DNA of 64,000 nucleotides from Hydractinia symbiolongicarpus (taxonomy: Eukaryota; Cnidaria; Hydrozoa; Anthoathecata; Hydractiniidae): the NCBI RefSeq assembly GCF_029227915.1, contig NC_079880.1:26407501-26471500 (forward strand), in the 5' to 3' direction. This document shows positions 54,682-62,092 of the stretch, one piece after another. Under the pieces are notes generated by a model, which saw only the letters and a list, made by a program, of their open reading frames with translations, ran no database searches and was not told the origin of the DNA. Position 1 is the first letter of the stretch, and every line of letters starts with the position of its first letter. The position numbers and the translations under genes were made by a program.

Positions 54682-55002
54682 ATGCCTTTCCTATCTGCAG
54701 AACAATTTGATGCCTTAAAATCAGAACACGAGAGCATTATGAAGTAGCGTGATGTTCCCACTGGAATCATATTCAAAATTGAGTATGTTGAAGAGATCAA
54801 GACCAAAAAAGGTGATGCAACTGTCATCACATTGATCGATTGTGATGGTGAACGATTTCAAGCATGGGCAACGAGTGTACTGAGAGAAGCTTTGATAGGT
54901 CGAACAGGTCAGATGTTTATCAAATCACTAAGAAAGAAACAATCTACGAAGAATCCTTGTCAATTTTACTATTATTACGACCTTGTGGAAGTGGAAGACT
55001 AA
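54682..55002 (+). pseudogene. Small 106-codon protein with an in-frame TAG
   Basis: The start ATG lies directly after TATAATAAAGAG, the same 12-mer as in front of the ankyrin gene. The frame is open for 106 codons except for a TAG at 54745-54747 (codon 22). After it, the protein shows alternating beta-like segments (GTIIFKI-type, DATVITLIDCDGERFQAWAT) ending in FYYYYDLVEVED. The pattern is compatible with a small OB-fold, nucleic-acid-binding protein, but I cannot confirm this. A 10-bp hairpin follows the stop. No internal ATG soon after the TAG would rescue it, so it is a point-mutated gene, a read-through case or a base-call error. Confidence 0.6.
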
Positions 55003-55011
55003 AAAGTAATC

Positions 55012-55037
55012 TTTTGTGACTGGAGACAGTCACAAAA
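55012..55037. terminator. Hairpin after the 106-codon gene
   Basis: This is a perfect 10-bp stem (TTTTGTGACT / AGTCACAAAA) with loop GGAGAC, 10 nt after the stop codon. It resembles other gene-end hairpins in this element. Confidence 0.55.
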
Positions 55038-55074
55038 ATAACGAAAGCCTGGTTGTGCTCAGCTACATAAACAA

Positions 55075-55335
55075 ATGGACAAACTGCGACAAGAAGCTAA
55101 AGCCTTAGGTCTCAAAGGGTACTCTACGTTGAAGCGAGCAGACCTTGTCGAAGCTATACACAAAGTCAAGTATAAGGATGCGTCGACACAAACGGACGGA
55201 CCGTACTGCGAGCCTTGTGTTAAAATTGCATGGCAGAAAAATCTAGCTCAATATTTGAGGGATCTCGCTCAGCGACGTGTCGTACATGACAGCGACTTGC
55301 TCATAGATACGGGAGAAGTGATAGAAATTGTGTAG
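55075..55335 (+). CDS. Small protein with Rho_N/SAP-like N-terminus (86 residues)
   Basis: Residues 4-28 (LRQEAKALGLKGYSTLKRADLVEAI) have the helix-turn-helix pattern of Rho N-terminal and SAP-like domains, which bind nucleic acids or act as small adaptors. An ASTQTD segment follows (about 36-41), then Cys-x-x-Cys (PYCEPCVK), then an acidic C-terminal tail ending GEVIEIV. The gene is intact. The start ATG follows ACATAAACAA. Its stop is 54 bp from the end of a convergent gene, with a possible hairpin between them. A role in DNA binding is inference; exact function is unknown. Confidence 0.65.
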   Translation: MDKLRQEAKALGLKGYSTLKRADLVEAIHKVKYKDASTQTDGPYCEPCVKIAWQKNLAQYLRDLAQRRVVHDSDLLIDTGEVIEIV

Positions 55336-55337
55336 GT

Positions 55338-55370
55338 GATCTAATGTTTTGAACAATACAGTAGATCTAC
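55338..55370. terminator. Imperfect hairpin between convergent genes
   Basis: GATCTA (55338-55343) pairs with TAGATC (55362-55367), and an inner TGTT/AACA pair can extend it. The right arm also lies in the palindrome GTAGATCTAC. The same GATCTA...TAGATC design is seen at 57951-57984, also between convergent genes. Confidence 0.35.
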
Positions 55371-55389
55371 GAATAAGCAGGTGGAGACT

Positions 55390-56055
55390 CTAAGTAGCGC
55401 TGGCATACTGCGCAGATTGAAGTTTTTTCAAAATTTCATCTTTGGCTTCTTGCCTGCCTTGTGCCACCAACTCTGCGCGTTCATTCTCGTTGATGGATTT
55501 CACAGCTTTTTTCGTTCGTTGTCGGATCTGCTCCTGGAGTATCATGTAGCGCTGTTTTTCCTGCATGATCCATGTAAACTCGTAGTCTGAAATTGTACCA
55601 TCTTGGATCGCTCTGGAAATCTTATCGTATACAGTGTCTAGCTTCGACTCTGCCAGGAGTTTGATGCATTCGTGCTTGTGCACCTTGTGCTCTAGTCGCT
55701 TCGAGGCATTCTTGAGACCTACTTGACCCATGCCCACTGCAAGAGCCGCGGCTTCAAGACCAATTGCTATGGGGGCTCCGAATCCGGTTGCAAGCGTGGC
55801 AATACCTGCTGCGAATGTGATGACTGTAACAGCAATCATGCCATGATCAGCATAGCGAAGCCCCATCCCCCAAAGCTTGAACTTTTTGTAGAGTTTGTCA
55901 CGCTCTTTGATCTCACCACGCAAGTACTGTTCCACCTCCTCGATCTTCTTGAGTCTGTATACCTGACTTTCTTGCTCCTGCCGAGCCGCCAGGCGATCAG
56001 GCTCATGCTCAGGAGCACTCGGTAAGCTCGGATATAACTTCATTATGTCACTCAT
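55390..56055 (-). CDS. Membrane protein with N-terminal LYPxL and PSAP motifs (221 residues)
   Basis: The gene is intact with an ATG at 56055, only 2 nt after the upstream gene's stop; a second ATG lies at codon 5. Residues 7-15 read LYPSLPSAP, which contains LYPxL (ALIX-binding type) followed directly by PSAP (Tsg101-binding type); both are known late-domain motifs of enveloped viruses. Residues about 30-60 are charged and coiled-coil prone. Residues about 73-112 form one or two hydrophobic Ala/Gly-rich membrane segments. The C-terminal half is helical and charged, with several QEQ/KQR stretches. Residues 19-28 (PDRLAARQEQ) resemble a motif in the coiled-coil gene at 58413-59276. Function is not known; a virion membrane or egress role is inferred. 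Confidence 0.7.
   Translation of the reverse strand: MSDIMKLYPSLPSAPEHEPDRLAARQEQESQVYRLKKIEEVEQYLRGEIKERDKLYKKFKLWGMGLRYADHGMIAVTVITFAAGIATLATGFGAPIAIGLEAAALAVGMGQVGLKNASKRLEHKVHKHECIKLLAESKLDTVYDKISRAIQDGTISDYEFTWIMQEKQRYMILQEQIRQRTKKAVKSINENERAELVAQGRQEAKDEILKKLQSAQYASAT
55980..55998 (+). repeat. 19-bp shared element, copy 1 (in membrane-protein gene)
   Basis: GCCGAGCCGCCAGGCGATC lies inside the late-domain membrane protein gene. Two near-identical copies lie at 57936-57954 and 58805-58823, all in the same orientation. Flanking bases (CTTGCTCCT to the left) are also shared with copy 3. Confidence 0.6.
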
Positions 56056-56057
56056 CT

Positions 56058-56729
56058 TTATTCTATGAGTAAATGCATCGTAATTCTGACGAACGAAACA
56101 TTTTTTTCATGATGATGCTCGTCCGTCAGCATGAACTCCAGTCTGTCTGTTGAGCCTTTCATAGGAAGGTAGATTGGAGTGTCAAAATTCCATGTAAGCA
56201 TGTCTCCCCATGCGTTTAACTCTTTGGTGGGAAGCAAAGCAAGAATTTTTGATTTCGGCCCATCCAGTAGGCAATCGTCTTCATCCAGCTGGGGGCAAAC
56301 GAGTCTTAATCTTTGGTACACGTCAGTTTTGTAGTAGCTGTCATAGTCGCCTTTGGTAATGTACTTTTTTGCAGGGTCGTAGGGTAGCCCCATAAGCTCC
56401 TGAAGTTTTCGATGGATTACCACAGTATACGCGTCACTAACCCTAAGCCTACAGAGTCCATTTTTCAGGACAAACAGCTTAATCTTGTCCCCTGCCTGAC
56501 TGTTGACGATGGCCGCGATATCCTCGATCTTGTACAGGCCGTTCATTATTTCAATTCGGGTAACAGTCTGATCAGGTCCTACTTTGCGTATTGTAAAATC
56601 GTTGTTACTGTAAAGGTTCAGCCATACGGGCCTGATACTTATCGATTTCAGGGCAATTCTCGTGTCCTGCCCTAGGTAATCGTCAAAAATCGTAGGCTTC
56701 TCTATATCCGTGACATACAGCTGTCTCAT
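56058..56729 (-). CDS. Probable penton-like single jelly-roll capsid protein (223 residues)
   Basis: The gene is intact. The protein is rich in predicted beta strands and has no membrane segment. The C-terminal third (KSKILALLPT...FDTPIYLPMKG...RLEFMLTD...ITMHLLIE) has the arrangement I associate with minor capsid or penton-type proteins of Polintons and adintoviruses: a strand with a small-residue turn, a PIYLP strand, a short LTD strand, and a final strand ending in a HLLIE-type stretch. The identification rests on this pattern and on context with the capsid, ATPase and integrase genes. The start codon lies inside a perfect 22-bp palindrome shared with the divergent gene at 56746. The stop TAA overlaps an AATAAA immediately before the next minus-strand ATG. 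Confidence 0.55.
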   Translation of the reverse strand: MRQLYVTDIEKPTIFDDYLGQDTRIALKSISIRPVWLNLYSNNDFTIRKVGPDQTVTRIEIMNGLYKIEDIAAIVNSQAGDKIKLFVLKNGLCRLRVSDAYTVVIHRKLQELMGLPYDPAKKYITKGDYDSYYKTDVYQRLRLVCPQLDEDDCLLDGPKSKILALLPTKELNAWGDMLTWNFDTPIYLPMKGSTDRLEFMLTDEHHHEKNVSFVRITMHLLIE

Positions 56730-56748
56730 GTTTCTTTAAAGAAACATG
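56727..56748. promoter_or_regulatory. 22-bp perfect palindrome holding two divergent start codons
   Basis: The sequence reads identically on both strands. Its two ends are the ATG of the minus-strand penton-like gene (56729-56727) and the ATG of the plus-strand gene (56746-56748). Only 16 bp separate the coding regions, so each transcript would start inside or upstream of the other gene, or share this core (TTTCTTTAAAGAAA). Each mRNA could also fold on itself here. Confidence 0.6.
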
Positions 56749-57925
56749 AACATTTATAGCTATAACCACAAGGCAAAATACAAGTCCAATAGAGGTGAAT
56801 GGCCTCTCGGTGTAATTAATCTAGAGCATCAAGACCTCTACGTTTCTACAGAATCGCACATTCCCGTGACCTTCTCAATTTTTACGAAATACCCCATAAA
56901 AGTCCCCACTAACCTGTTGAACGACCCGGTTAGTGTAAACTGGACCGGTCAAGCCCTTGGCTACTGGAATATACAAGTTAATTTCGCTTGTCATTGCGCT
57001 AGCACCGCCCTGGGTATATCCGCCAAACACTTGAATGGCTCCGTGCCTCTCATCAATAGTATCTTTAAATTTCACGTCTATTACCACATGCGGCGTACCC
57101 TAGCAAGAATGAAGGTACCCATGCCATACGATGACGGCTTTTCTCAATACGAGAACCCTTACTCTACATCTGGATATGCCCAGATTTGTCGTGAATATGG
57201 TGCCGACCCCAATGCCCAATACAAGTTCAAGGCTCTCATGTCCTCGCTCACAAATGGTAGATGGTGGCCGCAAGTAGATGGTGATTGGGCCAAGTTTATC
57301 ATGCCTACGAGCCAAGGCCTGACATCGGAAGGTCTGACGAAGCTTAGCGAGAGTATTCGTGTTTACGTGATTTTACTACTAGGGTCCCAAGCTGATGCCA
57401 AGGCATCCCTTATAGGTTTGGATGCTGACAATTTCACAGCGAGACAGATACCACTACAGAAATTCGAAGCCATGGTACAACGTGAGGAGAACGTAGGCCA
57501 CGATACCACCGAGTTTCAAAAGGTGCTTCAATATGCCAGGACCCCAGTGAATTTTGCCGTGCTGCACCACGTGTACATGCTACCATCCGATATGAACCTG
57601 CGTATTGGTAAAATTGTGGGGTACAACAACAACATCTTGATTGCGCCGGCGAGTGCGATGATTGGCATAAGGCTAGACCTAAACAACAAGCCCATTACCA
57701 CACAGCCTCGGGGTTTAAAACGAGTCAGGTCACCACCTGGGCTATCGAGGGGGGGGTGGCATAAAACCGGGGTCTGAAAAGATACCTCAGTCAGGTCTAG
57801 GAAAACCGGGGTCTGAAAAGATACCTCAGTCAGGTCTAGGAGATGGAAACCCTCACGAGGACACCAAGGCCACCTTGGTTACTGCGGGAGTAGGTCTCAT
57901 CTTAGCATATCTATGGCTTAAATAA
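56746..57925 (+). pseudogene. Structural-like protein with C-terminal membrane anchor, frameshifted
   Basis: The main frame runs 343 residues to a stop at 57775-57777. A run of eight G (57749-57756) appears to be one base out. After it, the next frame is open through two perfect 39-bp tandem copies (57763-57801 and 57802-57840; 13-residue unit KPGSEKIPQSGLG), a DTKATLVTAG segment, and a hydrophobic tail (GVGLILAYLWL) to a stop at 57923-57925. The first 330 residues are soluble-looking, with YYHMRRTL, YGADPNAQYKF and YNNNILIAP segments, and no family I can name with confidence. Its placement opposite the penton-like gene suggests a virion role. AATAAA overlaps the final stop (57921-57926). Confidence 0.6.
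57763..57840 (+). repeat. Perfect 39-bp tandem duplication
   Basis: Two adjacent identical 39-bp copies lie just before the membrane-anchor segment of the preceding gene. In the frame that continues to the anchor they encode two 13-residue repeats. The 39-bp unit preserves frame. Confidence 0.85.
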
Positions 57926-57935
57926 AGGTGCTCAT

Positions 57936-57954
57936 GCTGAGCCGCAAGGCGATC
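57936..57954 (+). repeat. 19-bp shared element, copy 2 (intergenic)
   Basis: GCTGAGCCGCAAGGCGATC lies between the stop of the anchored-protein gene and its downstream hairpin; the last four bases are the start of the hairpin stem. Confidence 0.6.
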
Positions 57955-57984
57955 TAATATGTTTTTTTGTCAACATACTAGATC
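57951..57984. terminator. Hairpin between convergent genes
   Basis: The arms 57951-57963 and 57972-57984 pair over 13 bp with one mismatch around an 8-nt T-rich loop. It sits between the stop of the anchored-protein gene and the stop of the convergent small hydrophobic gene. Confidence 0.5.
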
Positions 57985-57986
57985 AT

Positions 57987-58382
57987 CTACGACTTCTTGC
58001 CCCTCTTTCCAGCGTAGGCCACAACAAGAGCAGCAGCGGCAGCGATCACCAAGTATAGATGCTTGGCTACATATTCGACAACTTTTGCAGCCACTCTGAA
58101 AAAGAACGAGACAACCGTGCCAATAATCCCTGGTAGCGCCGCACCTGCCTTACCTGCTAGGTATTTCAAAAATTTTCCAAGCCTTTCCAGCTGTTTTTGG
58201 AGAAAACCCTTCCCTGCGGCACTTCCTCCAGCTGCAGCACCTCCACCACCTGTAACTGCGAGTACGATGGTGGAAATCAGTAGACCAACAGCCGAGATGA
58301 TGCTCGCTATAGTAATTCCTTGCTCCTTGAACAAGATTCTAAGCATTTCAGCCAGAGATTTATCGCCTTCTGCGATTTTCAT
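57987..58382 (-). CDS. Small hydrophobic Gly/Ala-rich membrane protein (131 residues)
   Basis: The gene is intact. Residues about 22-45 (GITIASIISAVGLLISTIVLAV) form a strong membrane helix. A Gly/Ala-rich linker (TGGGGAAAGGSAAGKG, about 44-59) follows, then an amphipathic basic segment (QKQLERLGKFLKYLAGKAG), a second hydrophobic stretch (ALPGIIGTVVSFFF, about 83-96) and a third (HLYLVIAAAAALVVAYA) ending in basic GKRGKKS. Polinton and adintovirus genomes carry small membrane or membrane-active virion proteins of this style, but I cannot assign this one to a family. It follows the coiled-coil gene by 30 bp on the same strand and may be co-expressed with it. Confidence 0.6.
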   Translation of the reverse strand: MKIAEGDKSLAEMLRILFKEQGITIASIISAVGLLISTIVLAVTGGGGAAAGGSAAGKGFLQKQLERLGKFLKYLAGKAGAALPGIIGTVVSFFFRVAAKVVEYVAKHLYLVIAAAAALVVAYAGKRGKKS

Positions 58383-58412
58383 CAGCGTTTTCTTAATTGC
58401 TTTCAGTTGGCT

Positions 58413-59276
58413 CTAAGTGTCAGATGATAGTAAACCGTGTGCTTCTCGTACTGCTTCCTTTTGATCTTGGAGTCGTTCTAGATCTTCCCTAGCCTTTGCA
58501 ATGTCTTCGTTCCATATAGTTTGCTGTTCCTCTGATAGAGTCGCAGGTGTAGCCTTCTTCGTCTCAAGCCTTTCCACCTTGGCTTCTGCTTTAGCGATCT
58601 CGCTGTCGTAGAAGATCATCTTGTTTTTCAGGTGCTTCAGGTTACCCCTTAGCGTTTGAAGCTCGAGGTTGAGCCCTCTTCTTTCACGCTCTGTGAAGGC
58701 TTCGCTGGCGCCAAAGGGAGTCTTTTCGATCAGGCTCTCCGTTTCATCAAGGATGTTCTCGAGCAGCGGCATCATTTCGATATCATCGGCCTTCTCTTGC
58801 TCCTGCTGAGCCGCTAGGCGATCAACGTGAACAATCTCGTTAAGGAGTTTCTGAGCCATTGCTTTACTGCCTTTGTTTGGTGTAGTATAGTCGGTAAACC
58901 CCATGGCTCGCAAGCGATTTGTACCTAACCTCCTCCGTATCTCGGCAACGCTCCTTAATTCACCATGCCTTTTCGTGATCTCTATGCCATCGAAAAGAAG
59001 CTGGTTTCCCCGTGCCTCAAACTCGTTGTAATATCTCGCGATTGACTGCCCCAGCTCCTCACCAAGGTGTTCATAAAGATCGTCGACTTTTGATTTTAGT
59101 AGCTCTTCGCTTTGCCTTGTCGTGGTGTCTCGTGCTGAGCCGGATTGACCCTGATCTTGCTCCTGATCTGGCGCTAGCGTGGAGCTGGCGTCAGACCTAC
59201 TGAAAGATCCATCCTCGTATGGAATGTTTTCCTCTGGCGTAAAGTCGTCTCCTTCGTATATTGGATTAATCGGCAT
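58413..59276 (-). CDS. Coiled-coil protein of unknown function (287 residues)
   Basis: The gene is intact. The first 60 residues are acidic and low-complexity (Asp, Glu, Gln, Ser). The middle part is helical with DRLAAQQEQE near residue 152. The C-terminal half (about 200-280) is a long charged coiled coil (for example LRGNLKHLKNKMIFYDSEIAKAEAKVERLE, shortened here to the pattern of Leu/Lys/Glu heptads). It has no membrane segment. The ATG at 59276 lies in AAATAAATG, and the gene is divergent from the major-capsid gene with 33 bp between them. A scaffold or virion-core role would fit this position, but that is inference. Confidence 0.6.
   Translation of the reverse strand: MPINPIYEGDDFTPEENIPYEDGSFSRSDASSTLAPDQEQDQGQSGSARDTTTRQSEELLKSKVDDLYEHLGEELGQSIARYYNEFEARGNQLLFDGIEITKRHGELRSVAEIRRRLGTNRLRAMGFTDYTTPNKGSKAMAQKLLNEIVHVDRLAAQQEQEKADDIEMMPLLENILDETESLIEKTPFGASEAFTERERRGLNLELQTLRGNLKHLKNKMIFYDSEIAKAEAKVERLETKKATPATLSEEQQTIWNEDIAKAREDLERLQDQKEAVREAHGLLSSDT
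58805..58823 (+). repeat. 19-bp shared element, copy 3 (in coiled-coil gene)
   Basis: GCTGAGCCGCTAGGCGATC lies inside the coiled-coil gene, encoding the DRLAAQQEQ-like motif on the minus strand. It is one of three copies within 2.9 kb. Confidence 0.6.
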
Positions 59277-59309
59277 TTATTTGAAACGTAAATCAGCTAA
59301 TAATAATGC

Positions 59310-60592
59310 ATGAGTAACATATTAGGAACTAAGCTCGATCCCTACGCGGAGATTAAAACAATGATGGCTATGAAAGGGAAGAAGCAGCGTGTAAAGGTAA
59401 GTCATGTCCCTAGTATGATTAATCAGAACGAGGACTTGTATGTTGACATCCCCAACATGGGGCAGAACGATGTAATTTTTCCAGGCAGTATCAAACTTCT
59501 TTTCGATCTGGAACTTACTGGGACAAACACGAAGCGCACCATCGTTAGCAATATAGGTAAATCCTTGGTGCAAAATCTTCGTATCACTTTGAATAGCAAC
59601 GAGGTGCAAAATATTAGCGACTACAGGGTGCTCGCTACCTACAAGGACCTATGGCTGCCCAAGTTTGATCGGGAAAACAACTTGATCCTAGAGGGGATCA
59701 ATCCCAACGACGGTACAATCCGCCCCCTACACGTAAAAGCGACTGATCATGTAGTCACGGACGAGGAAAAAGCGATCGTCGCCGCCTATGGCAGCACGTT
59801 TTGCGTGCCTATCGGTAAAATGTTTGAATTGACACGAGACTTGCCGTTCTACCAGCCAGGGCTACACGATAGGCTGCAATTCGTTATACATTTTGCATCA
59901 TATGGTGACGTTATCAAAGATGATGGTACGGTGTCTTCAGGAAGCACGGCAGCTAAGCCCGCAGACAGTGCGTACAAGATCACTAATATCGCACTAGAAT
60001 TTGACAAGGTTAATAACGAGGGTCTCGCGAGCGCTATGATGTCACGGTATAGTGGTTTGGCGCTACCCTATGAAAGGGTTCTCCGTAGCAAGGTTGTCAC
60101 GATGAAAAAGGCTGATACCAGCTACAATTTGCAAATTGATACTCCAGCAAAAGTTTAAAAGGCGTCTTATTATTGTTCGTAGATCCGGGGAAAGTGAAGG
60201 CTTACTCGGGTGCTAACGAGGTCTTCTACAACCCAAAGATCGAAAAAATCTCGATCACTGTCGAGGGTGAGCCTAATGAGCTCTACACGCACGCGATGCT
60301 CCCGAAAGATCACCTCGAGCAGATCGTAAACTTATTCGGTAGCCACGATTCAGGGGTGACAATTGGGCTGTTCATGACTGAGCGTTATGCGCTGTTTGTT
60401 GATTTTCGAGCATCACCTGATCATAGTCTCCACGGTTCTGGAAGGCCGTTACAGAGATTGTCAGACGGTATAACCTTGCATATGACAAAGAAGGCAGACG
60501 GAACAACCGGGAATATTAAATGCTACGTTTTCCTACTTCAACATGCTCAACTGAACATTGCAGATGGTAGATTTCAATCTGTGGAATACTGA
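59310..60592 (+). pseudogene. Probable major capsid protein (double jelly-roll), one frameshift
   Basis: This would form the icosahedral shell. The N-terminal 120 residues (LYVDIPNMGQNDVIFPGS, then SLVQNLRITLNSNEVQNISDY) show the pattern I associate with Polinton/adintovirus-type capsid proteins: an extended N-terminus, a PG turn and a strand pair around a conserved Asn. The C-terminal part is beta-rich and ends in a LTLHM/KCYVFLLQHAQL-type strand set. The total of about 428 residues is short for Polinton capsid proteins, but within the range of compact double jelly rolls. The frame breaks at a run of four A (60149-60152) before a TAA at 60156-60158. The other frame is open from there to 60592, consistent with one missing A or a -1 ribosomal slip. 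Confidence 0.6.
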
Positions 60593-60598
60593 AAAGAA

Positions 60599-60997
60599 AT
60601 GGCAACTATCGGTGTTCTTGTGGCTGGTGCTGCAATTAATGCATTAGCCTTTAGTGGATCAAATTTCCTATTCAGTAAGCTGTCAGGCCATGGCGAGGCC
60701 GAGCGTAAAAGGCATGATAAAGCAATTGAACAACTTCAAGCAGCTCCGCAACAGTGGATAAGAGATCGGCAGGCAAAGATCGATTGGTATAACCATCAAC
60801 GAGAGCTGAAAAGGCAAGCTGGAGAGAGCTTGAAGGAGCTCGATGAAGGTATGAGAGACTATTACATCGCAACGATCGAAAAAGCTCCAAAACTATCCGA
60901 TTTTTACACACCTTCCAAGCAACAACAAGACGGTGAACTGACGTTCATCGTAGGATCCTTAGCCCTCCATGGTTTTGCAGCGTACAAGTTCGCCTAG
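60599..60997 (+). CDS. Small protein with N-terminal and C-terminal hydrophobic segments (132 residues)
   Basis: The gene is intact and starts 6 bp after the capsid stop, with ATG after GAAAAGAA. Residues about 3-27 (IGVLVAGAAINALAFSGSNFLFSKL) form a membrane helix. Residues about 34-72 are a charged helix (ERKRHDKAIEQLQ). Residues about 98-104 are LSDFYTPS. The C-terminus has a weaker hydrophobic stretch (ELTFIVGSLALHGFAAYKF). The pattern suggests a single- or two-pass small membrane protein. I do not recognise a named family. Being directly downstream of the capsid gene, it may be read from the same transcript. Confidence 0.6.
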   Translation: MATIGVLVAGAAINALAFSGSNFLFSKLSGHGEAERKRHDKAIEQLQAAPQQWIRDRQAKIDWYNHQRELKRQAGESLKELDEGMRDYYIATIEKAPKLSDFYTPSKQQQDGELTFIVGSLALHGFAAYKFA

Positions 60998-61008
60998 ACG
61001 GCGTAAAA

Positions 61009-61040
61009 TGTTTTCGACATGTAATAAACATGTCGAAACA
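61009..61040. terminator. Hairpin spanning the integrase start codon
   Basis: The arms 61009-61022 and 61028-61040 pair over 13 bp with one bulged T, leaving a 5-nt AATAA loop. It follows the stop of the preceding gene by 11 nt and includes the integrase ATG (61030). It could act as a gene-end signal for the upstream gene or as a leader structure. Confidence 0.45.
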
Positions 61041-62048
61041 TATCATTACTCCAGAAGAAGCGAAAAAATTAAGCATCATTTACTATACCCCTGAAAATTT
61101 ATGGACTGGTCGAAAGGCTGTTAAATTGCTCGCTGAGCACAGTGGACTACCTAAAAAGAAAGTCGTACACTGGCTATCTCGTCAGTTGCTCTGGCTCAGA
61201 CATATCAAGGGGCCCAAGCGCATCAACTACCCGCATTTTACAATCACAAGGCCTAATGAAATGCACCAATTTGATTTGCTCTACATGCCTCATGATCGCC
61301 TGTATGGCTCGAAATACAAATATATTCTCACAGGGATCGATGTAGCCTCGCGCTACAAGGTAGCTAGACCATTGAAAACGAAGAAAGCCAGCGAAGTCGC
61401 TGACATGATCAAGGACATATACGCGAAGCCCGGAGGCAAAGCAGGACCTTTATGCTATCCGAAGATCTTCCAGTGCGACAACGGTAGTGAGTTCAAGTCA
61501 GATGTGACAAAACTGTTAGAGGGCAAAGGGGTCGAGATTAAGCGTGCAAATACCAAATATCATCATACCTTCACGGCCTCGAGTCCTATAACAAGGTGCT
61601 CGCTGAGAGACTTTTCAAACCTCAGGACGCGCAAGAGTTGGTCTCTGAAGAGACTAGTACCACATGGGTGAAAAACCTTTACACTATCGTGAAAAGCATG
61701 AACAATACCAAGACTGCCATGATTGGTATGAAACCCAACAAGGCAATCAAGCTAGATGAAGTCCTACTTACGAAAGGCGAGGAATATCCCGAGGAAAAGC
61801 CGTTACCTGAGGACGGTCTTTACTTTTACCTGCTACAACCGGGAGAAGAGCATGGTGATGCGAGAAGACGTGCAACGGACGCTTGGTGGAGCAAAAAGAC
61901 GTATAGGTTGGATCGCATTGAGCAGCAACCAAACAACCGTGTGCTATATTACTTGCAAGACGGGCCAGAGCGGAGCTTTGTTTCAGAAGAGTTGATGCTG
62001 ATACCAGAGGATGTTCAAGTACCTCCGGAGCATGTCAAGGAGTGGTAA
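61030..62048 (+). pseudogene. Retroviral-type (rve/DDE) integrase, frameshifted near the catalytic Glu
   Basis: This enzyme would join the linear viral DNA ends to host DNA, as in Polintons. The first catalytic Asp lies in HQFDLLYM (residue 82) and the second in CDNGSEF (residue 150). In the frame that starts at 61030, coding ends at 61671. A second frame, open from before 61581 to 62048, supplies LESYNKVLAERLF with the third catalytic residue, about 35 residues after the second, as expected for a D,D(35)E enzyme. The C-terminal part (WWSKKTYRLDRI, YYLQDGPERSFV, then EELMLIP) looks like an SH3-like or chromodomain-like DNA-binding tail. The shift falls at about 61560-61581. I see no clear N-terminal zinc-binding HHCC. 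Confidence 0.85.
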
Positions 62049-62057
62049 GCTGACGAT

Positions 62058-62091
62058 ATTTTTTGTAATCTATCAGGGTTACAAAAAAAAT
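62058..62091. terminator. Hairpin between convergent integrase and Bro-N genes
   Basis: ATTTTTTGTAA pairs with TTACAAAAAAAAT (11 bp, loop of 10). It sits 10 nt after the integrase stop, with the stop of the Bro-N gene at 62093. Confidence 0.55.
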
Positions 62092-62092
62092 C

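Noticed and set aside
55381-56025. Plus-strand open frames opposite the late-domain membrane gene
   Set aside because: The minus-strand frame is long, intact, has an ATG with the upstream motif and clear membrane segments; the plus-strand frames are fragments.
58063-58416. 117-residue plus-strand open frame
   Set aside because: It is antisense to the small hydrophobic membrane protein; its Pro/Ala richness mirrors the Gly/Ala codons of that gene.
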